From positions 293,588 to 357,587 of the forward strand of contig NZ_JAGSPI010000004.1 in the NCBI RefSeq assembly GCF_020381325.1: a DNA stretch of 64,000 bases, in the 5' to 3' direction. Shown here one piece after another: positions 48,617-58,277 of this stretch. The DNA is from Providencia vermicola (GTDB lineage: Bacteria > Pseudomonadota > Gammaproteobacteria > Enterobacterales > Enterobacteriaceae). The notes below the pieces were generated by a model. That model saw only the letters and a program-made list of their open reading frames with translations. It ran no database searches and was not told the DNA's origin. A program made the translations under genes and the position numbers. Positions within the stretch are counted from its first letter, which is position 1. Each line of letters begins with the position of its first letter.

Positions 48617-50023
48617 TTACATTGATGACAATTCTTCTTCCAGCTGTTCCAGAGATTTGTTTGATGTTTCAGGCAATAATTTCACCACAAACACAATAGC
48701 AAGGTAGTTTATCACCGCGAAAATCAAGAATACTGGGCCTAATCCTAGCTCTGCCTGCAATACAGGGAATAAATAGCTGACAATCGCGTTCATGATCCAC
48801 ATAAAGAAAACGGAGATCCCCATGGATAGCCCACGAATTTTCAGCGGGAACAGCTCTGCCAATACAACCCAGGTTAGGAAGCCCATAGTCCCTTGCATTA
48901 CCCCGACAAACACCGCCCCCAACAACCAAATTAAGGTCGCTTTCACATCTCCAGTTAAGAAGTAATCCGTTGCAGCGATTAATAAGTGCAATGAGGCCAT
49001 CAAGGCAAAACCACCCACAATCAGGGTTTTACGTTTGAAACGGTCAACTAAGAAAAGTACCCCAATAACCATACCACCGACAGAGAACACGCCATTAAGT
49101 ACGTTGAAAACTAACGATGTTTGCTCAGAAAAACCCGCTGTTTTTAAGATTTCTGTCCCGTAATACATAATCACGTTCACACCCGTGGTTTGCTGTAATG
49201 CTGCCCACACTATACCGATAAGCACCAATTTAAAAATCCACGGTGTATTGAAGATTAACGCTAAGTTTCGTTTGTTAGCATCTGGGTTTTTCTTCGCTTC
49301 TGCCGCTTCAACGTCTAATAGCGTCACGATGTCTTCGTACTCTTGTATCGCACGTTTTTCAGGGCGAATTTGCTTTAGAATTTTCAATGCTTCTTCACGG
49401 CGATTTTTGCTCATTAACCAACGTGGACTTTCAGGGGCTTTCCACATACCAAATAATAAGCACAATGCAGGAACAGCTTGAACAAGCAACATATAGCGCC
49501 AAACATCTGGCAAATGCCCCCAAATAGAGCCAATAATGGCATTAATCGCAAATGCGGCTAGTTGACCAATAACAATAGCAACTTCGTTGAGCCCTGTGAG
49601 TTTTCCCCGCATCTCTGTCGGGGCTACTTCCGAAATAAAGGTTGGTGCAGTGACAGAAGCACCACCAACAGCAAAACCAAGAATAAACCTTGCCACTAAT
49701 AAAACTTCGATATTTGGTGCTGCCGCAGATAAAAATGCCCCAAATAAGAATAAAAAGGAAAGGTAAAGTAGGTAAGTTCGTCGCCCCACATAGTCAGCGA
49801 CACGCCCACCACAAACACTACCGAGCGCCGCACCCACTAACAGAACGCTCATCACTAAGCCTTCAGTCGTCGGCGTGAGCCCCATATTTTCTTTCAGTGA
49901 TGAAAATGCGCCGTTGATAACGCCAGTGTCATACCCAAAAAGTAATCCACCAAAAGTGGCAACCAATGTAATTTGGTGCAACCTTTTTCGCTGTTGTTCG
50001 TTGAGATTCATTATTAATGACAT
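48617..50023 (-). CDS. iolT: MFS sugar porter, probable myo-inositol transporter
   Basis: A 468-residue major facilitator with 12 hydrophobic segments. The sugar porter signatures GGLLFGYDTGVINGAF, GGRVADYVGRR, APTFISEVAPTEMRGKLTGLN, PESPRWLMSKNRREEA and PETSNKSLEQLEEEL are all present. It probably imports myo-inositol with protons, as Bacillus IolT does. The assignment to inositol rests on position in the iol cluster. AAGGT precedes the first ATG; an in-frame ATG follows four codons later. Confidence 0.87.
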   Translation of the reverse strand: MSLIMNLNEQQRKRLHQITLVATFGGLLFGYDTGVINGAFSSLKENMGLTPTTEGLVMSVLLVGAALGSVCGGRVADYVGRRTYLLYLSFLFLFGAFLSAAAPNIEVLLVARFILGFAVGGASVTAPTFISEVAPTEMRGKLTGLNEVAIVIGQLAAFAINAIIGSIWGHLPDVWRYMLLVQAVPALCLLFGMWKAPESPRWLMSKNRREEALKILKQIRPEKRAIQEYEDIVTLLDVEAAEAKKNPDANKRNLALIFNTPWIFKLVLIGIVWAALQQTTGVNVIMYYGTEILKTAGFSEQTSLVFNVLNGVFSVGGMVIGVLFLVDRFKRKTLIVGGFALMASLHLLIAATDYFLTGDVKATLIWLLGAVFVGVMQGTMGFLTWVVLAELFPLKIRGLSMGISVFFMWIMNAIVSYLFPVLQAELGLGPVFLIFAVINYLAIVFVVKLLPETSNKSLEQLEEELSSM

Positions 50024-50431
50024 ATTATTACCTTATTATTTGAATCATTATGTCAGTCAAAAAACGCCTTTTCAGTATTTAAGTAAATGCTTTAGTTTAA
50101 GGTTTAAATAATGAAAATATTTTTTAACACGCTGAATTGAATCACTATTTAATTAACTTCATTATGTTTTAAAACCAGCTCCAAAGAGGGAGTTAAAACC
50201 AACAAATACAACAAGTTAATTAAATAGAGCAAAAATAAGATTGTAAAAAGTCCTCAATCTATATCGGAATATAAAAAGTCTGTAGAGTTTTTTATTAAGT
50301 ACAAAACCCATTGCTTATCTATTTAATTGATGAATGAATATCATTAAATAGATTTTGGGGTTGTCTGCGGACGAATTTATTTCTCGCCCGCAAATTTGTA
50401 ATCGAATTTAAAACATGTTCAAAGAAACAAA
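50024..50431. other. Intergenic region between iolG and iolT
   Basis: About 400 AT-rich bases with the iolT promoter on the minus strand. TGCGGGCGA/TCGTCCGCA (minus strand, near 50366-50392) forms a hairpin downstream of iolG without a U run. I see no pair of GAAAT-N4-ATTTC boxes here, unlike the other iol promoters. Confidence 0.45.
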
Positions 50432-51418
50432 CTACAATTTAACTTCTTTACCTGATTTTAATGACTCAAGTGCTTTATCCGCTAAATACAGCGCTAACTC
50501 GCCATCTGTTCCTGTCGTTTCTGATTGAGCACGGCCAGCTAAAATGTCCACGAAATGTTCCCATTCCGCCTTATAAGCTTCATGGTAACGTTGCAAAAAG
50601 AAATATTCTGGTTTCGCAGATAACGCCCCTGCTTCACTCAACAATGAAACACTGTTTTCCTTAATGTTCCCCGCGGTTAATAAGCCTTTTTCACCATGTA
50701 ATTCGATGCGCTGGTCATAGCCATAACCTGAACGGCGGCTATTAGAAATGGTTGCCATCGCACCCGATGGGAATTTCAAAATAATAAATGCGGTATCGAT
50801 ATCACCAGCTTGACCAATGGCAGGGTCAACAACATTGCTACCCTGAGCAAAAACTGAGCATGGTTCTTCGCCTATCATAAAACGCGCCATATCAAAGTCA
50901 TGGATAGTCATGTCTCTGAACATGCCGCCAGACACTTTGACATATTCTGCTGGTGGAGGTGACGGGTCACGAGAAGTAATAATTAAAGATTCCGCTTTAC
51001 CAATTGCGCCTTGTTGGAATAAATTTTTCAGGTGGCGAAACTGTGGGTCATAGCGGCGGTTAAAACCAATAAATAAGGGTACATTATGTTCTTTAACGCT
51101 TTTTATGCACTGTCTAACACGCTCTAGGTCAAGGTGAACAGGCTTTTCACAGAAAATGACTTTTTTATATTTGGCAGCAAGTTCGATTAAATCAGCGTGG
51201 GTATCTGTCGCAGAAGCAATCAAAACACCGTGAACATCCGGGTCTTGCATCGCTTCTTCTGTCGTTTGCACTTTTGCTTGATATTTCTCAGCCAAGGCAA
51301 CCGCGTTGGGTTGATAAGGGTCGATAACAGAATAAAGTGCGGTTTCTTTATGGCCGGCAATATTAACAGCATGAACCTGTCCGATACGTCCTGCGCCGAA
51401 TAGTGCTATATTGAACAT
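50432..51418 (-). CDS. iolG: Inositol 2-dehydrogenase
   Basis: A 328-residue Gfo/Idh/MocA protein that oxidises myo-inositol to 2-keto-myo-inositol with NAD+. GAGRIG at residues 8-13, CEKPVHLD near residue 94 with the catalytic lysine, GGMFRDMTIHDFDMARFM with the conserved Asp and His, and a C-terminal beta-sheet domain are visible. It shows the classical IolG length. It has its own promoter with paired boxes upstream. Confidence 0.94.
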   Translation of the reverse strand: MFNIALFGAGRIGQVHAVNIAGHKETALYSVIDPYQPNAVALAEKYQAKVQTTEEAMQDPDVHGVLIASATDTHADLIELAAKYKKVIFCEKPVHLDLERVRQCIKSVKEHNVPLFIGFNRRYDPQFRHLKNLFQQGAIGKAESLIITSRDPSPPPAEYVKVSGGMFRDMTIHDFDMARFMIGEEPCSVFAQGSNVVDPAIGQAGDIDTAFIILKFPSGAMATISNSRRSGYGYDQRIELHGEKGLLTAGNIKENSVSLLSEAGALSAKPEYFFLQRYHEAYKAEWEHFVDILAGRAQSETTGTDGELALYLADKALESLKSGKEVKL

Positions 51419-51475
51419 TCAAATGCTCCTTGATACTTTAAATCCACTATTTGGATAGTATGAAATATACCAAAC

Positions 51476-51519
51476 AAAACGTTCATTTCAATTTATAATC
51501 TTTTGGAAATTATGTTTTT
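51476..51519 (-). promoter_or_regulatory. Paired half-boxes upstream of iolG
   Basis: AAAAC-GTTC-ATTTC (51476-51489) keeps the right half and GAAAT-TATG-TTTTT (51506-51519) keeps the left half of the GAAAT-N4-ATTTC box. Their centres are 30 bases apart, as in the other iol promoters. Confidence 0.55.
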
Positions 51520-51722
51520 GGGCTCTAGGTAACAAATGTTACATTAAAGTGGATTTTTAGTGTTATTTAGATCACAAAATAATAATGCAAGCTATCGGTA
51601 TTTGACAATAAAGTCTGCGCGTTATATCCCTTTTTTATTTCATTGTCTCCTCCACTAACTTACCAAAGTCATATTTTAAAACATACATTCCATTTTATTG
51701 GTTTTTAAATTATTAAAACCAT

Positions 51723-51747
51723 AAAAAAACCCAGCAAAAGCTGGGCT
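51723..51747 (-). terminator. Terminator after iolD
   Basis: CCCAGC (51730-51735) pairs with GCTGGG (51740-51745), with A-rich sequence to its left that becomes a T run on the minus strand. It lies between iolD and iolG, about 180 bases past the iolD stop. Confidence 0.85.
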
Positions 51748-51878
51748 AAAATAAAAGTAAGCTAACGCGCACGTTAACCTCAGAGAATATAGAATAAAAA
51801 GCAATCCTTGCTAAATTTTCCAATAACGACCCTACCTGACGATATTAACGCTATAGGCATGACACCCAGAAGCGCTCC

Positions 51879-51899
51879 TCGGCGGTTAACAACCGCCGA
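51879..51899. repeat. Perfect palindrome downstream of iolD
   Basis: TCGGCGGTT and AACCGCCGA are perfect nine-base arms around a three-base loop, about 30 bases beyond the iolD stop. It lacks a U run and may protect the 3' end of iolD mRNA or act with the nearby terminator. Confidence 0.65.
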
Positions 51900-51927
51900 T
51901 TCCATTCAATGAGTCACTAGACATTCA

Positions 51928-53865
51928 TTAATAAAGACGAACGTTGTTCTCAACCATCTGTTTAATACTTTCTGCCGCTGCAACGATTTCTGGTTTCTCA
52001 GAGACTTGAGCCGTACCTGTACGCCACCATGCCTCATAGCCATTTGTCATTGTTTTTGGCAATACCTTAATATCAATCAATACACAACCTGAATGCTCTT
52101 TAGCACCCATGAGTGCTTCCAAGAGCTGTGTTTCATCATGTACTCGATAACTTTTACATCCATAACTTTCTGCGTTTTTCGCAAAGTCCACTTTCACTAA
52201 TGGCCCATCCATTAAGCCAGTTTGTGGGTTTCGATAGCGATTTTCTGTGCCAAAACTGCCCATACCTTGGCTCATCTGTAAGTTATTGATGCAACCAAAC
52301 CCTGCGTTATCAAACAATAAAATAGTGATTTTAATGTTCTCTTGAATGGCGGTTTGTAACTCGCTATGCAACATTAGGTAAGAACCATCGCCAACCATCG
52401 CATACACAGGTTGCTTCGGTGCGGCAATTTTAGCACCGACTGCTGCCGCAATTTCATATCCCATGCAGGAATAGCCGTATTCTAAATGGTAGGTATCACG
52501 TTGTTTTGGTAACCAAATACGCTGTAAGTCACCAGGTAATGAGCCCGCGGCACCCACAATAATGGCGTTATCTTCCAGATGTTGCTGCATCAGCCCCAGT
52601 ACGCGGGTTTGCGTTAATTCGGTACCTAGAACCTTACAGTATTCTTCAAGTTTATCATCGAGATGGCCTGCAATTTCAGGAACAAAATCTAACGGCTGGT
52701 ACTGAATACTAAACAAGCGATCGAGTTCCGCTTTCCATTGTGATTTCGCCTGTTTAATTTCATCACCCCATTGCCCTTGGTAGCCCGTCACTTTCATTTT
52801 GGCATCAAGTGCTTGCAGCCCTTCTCTTGCATCTGCCACCACTTTTAAAGCATCTAATTTACTGGCATCAAACTCGGCGACATTAATGTTCAAGAATTCA
52901 ACGTGAGGATGACTAAATAAAGATTTAGAAGCTGTTGTAAAATCGGTAAATCGGGTGCCGACACCAATAATAAGATCAGCTTCTTTCGCTAATAAATTCG
53001 CCGCTAATCCCCCTGTCGTACCGATTCCCCCCATATTAAGTGGATGGCTCGCAACAATAGCACTTTTCCCTGCTTGGGTTTCACCAAACGGAATGTGGTA
53101 ATCTTCTGCAAACTGGATAAATGCATCATGTGCTTCAGAATAACGCACCCCACCACCGCAGACTAACAGTGGCTTTTTCTTACTTTGAATCAGGGCAACC
53201 GCCTCTTCAATACTCACCGTTGTTGCAGGGCGCCGCTCGATACGATGAACACGTTTTTCAAAGAAGTAATCAGGGTAATCCCACGCTTCACCTTGTACAT
53301 CTTGTGGTAAGCAAATGGTTACCGCCCCTGTATCCGCAGGGTCAGTTAATACCCGCATGGCATTAACCATCGCAGCCATCAATTGTTCTGGGCGTGAAAT
53401 TCTGTCCCAATAGCGGGAAACAGGACGAAAGCAATCGTTGGTGCTGATAGTTCCATCGCCGTATTGTTCAACTTGCTGTAAAACAGGATCTGGCTGACGT
53501 GTTGCGAACGTGTCACCAGGCAATAACAACAATGGGATACGGTTTGCCGTGGCGGTCGCGGCAGCGGTGATCATATTCGCTGCACCAGGCCCCACCGAAG
53601 AGGTAACCGCAAAAATTTGCTTACGTTTTTTTTGCTTAGCAAAACCTGTCGCAATATGTGCCATGCCTTGCTCGTTACACCCTTGATAAACACGCAGGTG
53701 ACCAGGCGCCTCTTCAAGCGCCTGCCCTAAACCTACAACGTTACCATGGCCAAAAATCGTAAATACTCCCTGAATAAACGGATACTGCTCACCATCGACA
53801 TCAACATATTGTTGGTTAAGAAACTTTACCAATGCTTGAGCTGTGGTCATTTTCTGCTTATTCAT
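51928..53865 (-). CDS. iolD: 3D-(3,5/4)-trihydroxycyclohexane-1,2-dione acylhydrolase
   Basis: 645 residues from the ATG at 53865 ([16 protein letters not shown]), which has TGGAGA upstream; the ATG at 53877 abuts the iolA stop and has a poorer site. A ThDP-dependent enzyme that hydrolyses the cyclic diketone to 5-deoxy-D-glucuronate. [15 protein letters not shown] carries the ThDP glutamate and [20 protein letters not shown] the ThDP/Mg motif. Co-transcribed with iolA. Confidence 0.94.
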   Translation of the reverse strand: MNKQKMTTAQALVKFLNQQYVDVDGEQYPFIQGVFTIFGHGNVVGLGQALEEAPGHLRVYQGCNEQGMAHIATGFAKQKKRKQIFAVTSSVGPGAANMITAAATATANRIPLLLLPGDTFATRQPDPVLQQVEQYGDGTISTNDCFRPVSRYWDRISRPEQLMAAMVNAMRVLTDPADTGAVTICLPQDVQGEAWDYPDYFFEKRVHRIERRPATTVSIEEAVALIQSKKKPLLVCGGGVRYSEAHDAFIQFAEDYHIPFGETQAGKSAIVASHPLNMGGIGTTGGLAANLLAKEADLIIGVGTRFTDFTTASKSLFSHPHVEFLNINVAEFDASKLDALKVVADAREGLQALDAKMKVTGYQGQWGDEIKQAKSQWKAELDRLFSIQYQPLDFVPEIAGHLDDKLEEYCKVLGTELTQTRVLGLMQQHLEDNAIIVGAAGSLPGDLQRIWLPKQRDTYHLEYGYSCMGYEIAAAVGAKIAAPKQPVYAMVGDGSYLMLHSELQTAIQENIKITILLFDNAGFGCINNLQMSQGMGSFGTENRYRNPQTGLMDGPLVKVDFAKNAESYGCKSYRVHDETQLLEALMGAKEHSGCVLIDIKVLPKTMTNGYEAWWRTGTAQVSEKPEIVAAAESIKQMVENNVRLY

Positions 53866-53877
53866 CTGGGTCTCCAT

Positions 53878-55389
53878 TTATTCCATGGTTGGCATTGTGA
53901 AACTACTTTCGTGATGCTCTAAACGCACACTGGCTGGCCAACGGCTTGTCACCGTTTTCATGCGAGTATAGAAGCGTACACCATCATTTCCATGCACATT
54001 TAAGGGGCCAAAAATTGAACGTTTCCATCCACCAAAGCTGTGGAATGCCATTGGGACAGGAATAGGAATATTGATACCAACCATACCCGCTTGAACATTC
54101 TCTTGGAATTCACGCGCCGTTTCACCATCACGGGTAAAAATCGCGGTTCCATTACCATATTCGTGTTGGTTAATCAGTTTCAACCCCGTTTCAAAATCTG
54201 GTACACGGACAACGGCAAGCACGGGTCCAAAAATCTCTTCTTTATAAATGTCCATTTCAGGAGTGACATTATCAAATAATGTTGGCCCAACGAAATAGCC
54301 ATTTTCAAACCCTGCCACTTTAAAATCTCGACCATCAACTAACAGAGTCGCGCCTTGTTTTTCGCCACTGGTAATATAGTCACAAATTTTGGCTTTATGT
54401 TGCGCAGAGATAACTGGCCCCATATCGTTTTCTTTACCTTCAGTGATACCTGGGCCAACTGTCATTTTGGCAATTTGCCCTTTCAGGTTCGCAATCAACG
54501 CATCTGCGGTTTCATCGCCCACAGCAAGCACAACCGACAGCGCCATACAGCGCTCACCCGCAGCACCAAACGCAGCGCCCATAATCGCATTCGCAGCCTG
54601 CCCCATATCGGCATCAGGCATTAAAATACAGTGGTTTTTCGCACCACCTAATGCTTGGCAACGCTTACCATGGGCAGATGCTGTTGCGTAAATGTACTCG
54701 GCAATCGGCGTTGAACCAACAAAACTAACTGCTTGGACTTCAGGCGCAGTTAATAAGACATCAACAGACTCTTTATCCCCTTGTACAACGTTAAACACGC
54801 CATCTGGTAATCCCGCTTCTTTCAGCAGTTTTGCTAGTGCCAATGCTAAGGATGGATCTTTTTCAGAAGGTTTTAAAACAAAGGTATTTCCCGTTGCAAT
54901 CGCCACTGGGAACATCCACATTGGCACCATTGCAGGGAAGTTAAACGGCGTAATCCCTGCACAAACACCTAAAGGTTGCATTAATGAATGGCTGTCTACG
55001 CCCGTTGCCACATTGGCCGAGTGCTCACCTTTTTGTAAATGCGGAATACCACACGCAAATTCAACGACTTCCAATCCACGGGTCAACTCCCCCACAGCAT
55101 CGGAAAAAACTTTACCGTGTTCTTTTGAAATCAGGTGAGCCAAATCATCCATGTTGTCTTCGAGTAATGCTTTAAATTTAAAAAGGATGCGAGAACGTTT
55201 TAACGGTGATAATTTTGCCCATTTAGGGAATGCTTTGTGTGCAACTTCTATGGCTTTTTTCGTTTCATCAGCGCTGCTAAGCCCCACTTGTGCAATTTGC
55301 GTTCCTGTTGCAGGGTTAAATACTGGCGCAAATCGCCCACTTTGACTGGATACGATTTCACCACCAATAAAATTATGAATCTGTTCCAT
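53878..55389 (-). CDS. iolA: Malonate-semialdehyde (methylmalonate-semialdehyde) dehydrogenase, CoA-acylating
   Basis: A 503-residue aldehyde dehydrogenase, also known as MmsA. AALD motifs are LGGAKNHCILMPDAD, GAAGERCMALSVV with the catalytic cysteine, and PFNFPAMVPMWMFPVAIATGN, typical for the CoA-dependent group. It turns malonate semialdehyde, CoA and NAD+ into acetyl-CoA and CO2, the last step of the inositol route. First gene of iolA-iolD, divergent from iolR. Confidence 0.94.
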   Translation of the reverse strand: MEQIHNFIGGEIVSSQSGRFAPVFNPATGTQIAQVGLSSADETKKAIEVAHKAFPKWAKLSPLKRSRILFKFKALLEDNMDDLAHLISKEHGKVFSDAVGELTRGLEVVEFACGIPHLQKGEHSANVATGVDSHSLMQPLGVCAGITPFNFPAMVPMWMFPVAIATGNTFVLKPSEKDPSLALALAKLLKEAGLPDGVFNVVQGDKESVDVLLTAPEVQAVSFVGSTPIAEYIYATASAHGKRCQALGGAKNHCILMPDADMGQAANAIMGAAFGAAGERCMALSVVLAVGDETADALIANLKGQIAKMTVGPGITEGKENDMGPVISAQHKAKICDYITSGEKQGATLLVDGRDFKVAGFENGYFVGPTLFDNVTPEMDIYKEEIFGPVLAVVRVPDFETGLKLINQHEYGNGTAIFTRDGETAREFQENVQAGMVGINIPIPVPMAFHSFGGWKRSIFGPLNVHGNDGVRFYTRMKTVTSRWPASVRLEHHESSFTMPTME

Positions 55390-55438
55390 GCTGCCTCTCT
55401 TTAGCTGATAGAGTTACCTTGTGTTATTTAATGTATAT

Positions 55439-55493
55439 GAAATATTCATTTCATTTTCAACCAAATTTGAAATAACATTCAATTTATGTGATC
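55439..55493 (-). promoter_or_regulatory. Paired IolR-type boxes and CRP half-site upstream of iolA
   Basis: Box a GAAAT-ATTC-ATTTC (55439-55452) is a perfect palindrome. Box b GAAAT-AACA-TTCAA (55469-55482) keeps only the left half. Their centres are 30 bases apart, and ATGTGATC (55486-55493) follows at the same offset as upstream of the Gfo gene. The remaining spacer to iolR (55494-55783) carries the iolR promoter. Confidence 0.72.
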
Positions 55494-55783
55494 CAGCCAA
55501 AGTTTTTATGAAATTTTCTATTCACTTTAAATATGCACATTTCAAAAACTGGTTTTAGCCATTAACGCTCCCAAGAACAAGTAAACTTATCGGGTTAAAT
55601 GCGGCGGCTCTAGTGTATTCAATAAAAGGAGAACATGAGATAACCCATTCAATTTGTTGAATGAAAACCCCATAGTTTAAGATAGACGATAAGAAAAGGC
55701 TTGGTCGTATGAACTGATTGTTTCAAAAAGATTCGACTAACGGCACAAAACAACTACAATTAGAGCCAAATCATGGAGGTTAT

Positions 55784-56620
55784 ATGTCAAGTGCAGCAAA
55801 TTTAAATGAGTTTCAAGAGCAAGTTCGAGCGCGTTATGACGAGCTCAGCAAACGCTTACAGCAGGTAGCGAGGTATGTGCTCGATAATACTAACAGCGTT
55901 GCCTTCGATACCGTTGCCGTTATTGCTAAAGAAGCCGATGTTCCCCCATCAACACTGATCCGCTTCGCCAATGCTTTTGATTTCAGCGGTTTCAATGAAA
56001 TGAAACAACTATTTCGAATGAATTTGGTTGAGGAAACCGCTAGCTATACAGATAGAGCAAGGCTCTTTCGTGAAATGGATAGTGAGCAGGAGTTAAGCGA
56101 TGATCCAGCACAAATTTTAAAAGAATTTGCGCATTCAAACGCACAAGCATTGCAGCAAATGGCAGCAAGAACACCTGCTGAAGATATGGAAAAAGCGGTA
56201 TCATTATTGGCAGGAGCACAAAATGTCTACATTATTGGCTTACGCCGCTCTTTTAGCGTTGCAACTTATCTAAGTTACGCACTGAGTCATTTAGAATGCC
56301 GCCCAATTTTAATTGATGGGCTGGGTGGAATGTTTAAAGAGCAAATCAGCCGAATTAGCGAAAATGATGTTGTTATATCGATCAGTTTCACACCTTACGC
56401 CTCAGAAACTGTGATGGTAAGTGAAAAAGCCGCTCAAACAGGGGCAAAACAAATTGTTATCACTGATAGTCAAATCAGCCCATTGGCCAGTTTTAGTGAT
56501 GTCTGCTTTGTGATTAAAGAAGCCCAAGTTGATGCTTTTCGTTCACAATCTGCCACATTATGTTTAGCCCAATCACTTACTGTCGCCTTAGCCTATCGCC
56601 AAGGCAGCAAGCTCATATAA
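55784..56620 (+). CDS. iolR: MurR/RpiR-family repressor IolR
   Basis: 278 residues from the ATG at 55784 (MSSAANLNEFQEQV), with GGAGG upstream; the frame extends 22 codons further without support. Residues about 8-80 are the RpiR helix-turn-helix (TVAVIAKEADVPPSTLIRFANAFDFSGFNEMKQLF). Residues about 125-260 form a SIS sugar-isomerase domain (VYIIGLRRSFSVATYLSYAL) that binds the effector, probably an inositol catabolite. Divergent from iolA-iolD and most likely the repressor of all iol operons here. Confidence 0.9.
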   Translation: MSSAANLNEFQEQVRARYDELSKRLQQVARYVLDNTNSVAFDTVAVIAKEADVPPSTLIRFANAFDFSGFNEMKQLFRMNLVEETASYTDRARLFREMDSEQELSDDPAQILKEFAHSNAQALQQMAARTPAEDMEKAVSLLAGAQNVYIIGLRRSFSVATYLSYALSHLECRPILIDGLGGMFKEQISRISENDVVISISFTPYASETVMVSEKAAQTGAKQIVITDSQISPLASFSDVCFVIKEAQVDAFRSQSATLCLAQSLTVALAYRQGSKLI

Positions 56621-56804
56621 GCATAATTGCTCTTAACTCACTCCTCCATGGGTTAAGAGCCTTCTATTTAGCTGCTCTATATCAGCCATTCTTCCTCTTC
56701 CACGCTTTTGTTCGACTCGACAACTTAAATGTGATTTTTAGACATTATTTTCTGTAAATTGTGAGTTACATCAGAAAATACAAATTCTAATAAAACATTA
56801 AAAT

Positions 56805-56848
56805 GAAATTATTATTTCACCCTGTTATGTTGAGATTATGTGAATTTC
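56805..56848 (+). promoter_or_regulatory. Paired IolR-type boxes upstream of the pseudoenzyme gene
   Basis: GAAAT-TATT-ATTTC (56805-56818) is a perfect palindrome. ATTAT-GTGA-ATTTC (56835-56848) keeps the right half. Their centres are 30 bases apart, as at the other three iol promoters. Confidence 0.65.
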
Positions 56849-56876
56849 CGATAGACAGCAAGAATAGGGGTAAAAC

Positions 56877-57872
56877 ATGGTAAACACACACTTTCTGTAT
56901 TTACTAGGCCACCTTCGTTTACTTGAAGAGCAACATTCCGTCACGTCCCTAGAGCGTACTGGCGTTGGTTTAATCGGAACGTACAACCAAAATTTACCCT
57001 ATATTCAAGCAGTCAAATTGAGTGCACACCATTGTGAGCTCAAAGCAGTTTGCGATATTGAACCATCGTTACCATCAATGAGCTATTACATGTGCCAAAA
57101 GCGCAAAATCGAGGAACTGATGAATAATGATGATGTGAACTCCATCATCATGACATCAGTGTGCAGTGATGAATTACTCAAATTCACGATAGAGCGCGCT
57201 ATCGATGCAGGAAAAGATCTCTTACTGAATAATATCCCCAACTATAAAGAGCCAGAGCTAACTGAATTATTTAAACAAGCAAAACGTAACGGCGTTTGCA
57301 TTTATTACAACCCAGTGCTTTCTTTTGAAGATACATTTAATCAACTTAAAACATCTTTAGCGGTCAAAAATAAATCCGAAACAGGGTTATTACGACTTTC
57401 TTCCCATCGAATGATTGAGCCTGAAAATAGACTCCCTTTCAATACATTACGCAGCACATTGACGCAAAAGGTTGAATTGCTTTTATCGTTATTACCTGAC
57501 TTATCCCTAACCGAAACTTCAGTTCAATACTCACACCCTTTCGCAAAAATGGAAAATGGTGATGTTCTCATTATTAACCTTCGTCATAAAGGCGGGTTGC
57601 TCGTTTCAATTGAGCTATTTTTTAATACTGGAAATATTGCCGATAAAATTTCACTTAAACAGTGTAATCACAGCTATGAAGTTGAGAGTAAATTTATCAT
57701 TAATCAAGAAAATCAAAGCATTAACGAGAAAACATCTATCGTCAAGCAACTTGACCAATTTATTCTGAAATTACACAACGACGAAAAATTATTCCAAAAG
57801 AATCACTGGTTACAAGCGAACAAACTTACTGACGAAATAATAAACCAGCTAACTAATAATGGTTTTATTTAG
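56877..57872 (+). CDS. Degenerate Gfo/Idh/MocA-like protein (probable pseudoenzyme)
   Basis: A 331-residue protein with the layout of an inositol dehydrogenase: a Rossmann-like N-terminal part (TGVGLIGTYNQNLPYIQAV), a middle DVNSIIMTSVCSDELLKFTI followed by ERAIDAGKDLLL, and a C-terminal beta-sheet domain. The key residues are gone. GTGYIG has become GTYNQN, and the CEKP motif that provides the catalytic lysine has become LNNIPN. It has a good ribosome site (AGGGG) and an intact frame, so it is probably expressed. It may bind an inositol ligand and act as a sensor or partner of IolR, which is speculation. Confidence 0.8.
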   Translation: MVNTHFLYLLGHLRLLEEQHSVTSLERTGVGLIGTYNQNLPYIQAVKLSAHHCELKAVCDIEPSLPSMSYYMCQKRKIEELMNNDDVNSIIMTSVCSDELLKFTIERAIDAGKDLLLNNIPNYKEPELTELFKQAKRNGVCIYYNPVLSFEDTFNQLKTSLAVKNKSETGLLRLSSHRMIEPENRLPFNTLRSTLTQKVELLLSLLPDLSLTETSVQYSHPFAKMENGDVLIINLRHKGGLLVSIELFFNTGNIADKISLKQCNHSYEVESKFIINQENQSINEKTSIVKQLDQFILKLHNDEKLFQKNHWLQANKLTDEIINQLTNNGFI

Positions 57873-58022
57873 TGTAACTCCATTTTTGAATACCTAATGA
57901 AGTAAAAAGCAATTCGCTTTCGTATTTCATAACGTATTGAATTTATATAATGTATATTCAAAATAACAATTCAAAAAAGGCATCTTATAGAAGCTAGTCT
58001 GATGACTGACATTACAAATTAA

Positions 58023-58277
58023 CTAGTGCAATGTACTGCGCACCCCACTATTTGTGTTAACAACGCCATATAAAAAAGTGGTTGGCTCTAGATTAAATAA
58101 ATAAGCAAATTGAAATAATGAATCAACATCAATACAGCTATCACCGTTCTCAAAACGACTCATTTCATCCTCCGAAACGCCAATTAAAATCGCTGTTTGT
58201 TTAATTGTCATTTTATGACTCTCTCGTTGCATTCTAATTTTTAAGCCTAACATTTTAGCGATATTATCTTTACTCAT
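58023..58277 (-). CDS. Small XRE-family regulator
   Basis: 84 residues from the ATG at 58277 (MSKDNIAKMLGLKI), with GGGGGAG two bases upstream; the frame starts nine codons earlier without a site. Residues about 8-65 form a Cro/C1 helix-turn-helix (RMQRESHKMTIKQTAILIGVSEDEMSRFENG). The size and the C-terminal FAYLFNLEPTTFLYG resemble small MrpJ-like regulators of Proteus and Providencia, some of which control fimbriae and motility. No fimbrial genes are near. Confidence 0.75.
   Translation of the reverse strand: MSKDNIAKMLGLKIRMQRESHKMTIKQTAILIGVSEDEMSRFENGDSCIDVDSLFQFAYLFNLEPTTFLYGVVNTNSGVRSTLH

Noticed and set aside
50024-50431. IolR-type paired boxes upstream of iolT
   Set aside because: Only weak halves such as GAAAATATT are present and no pair has the 30-base spacing.
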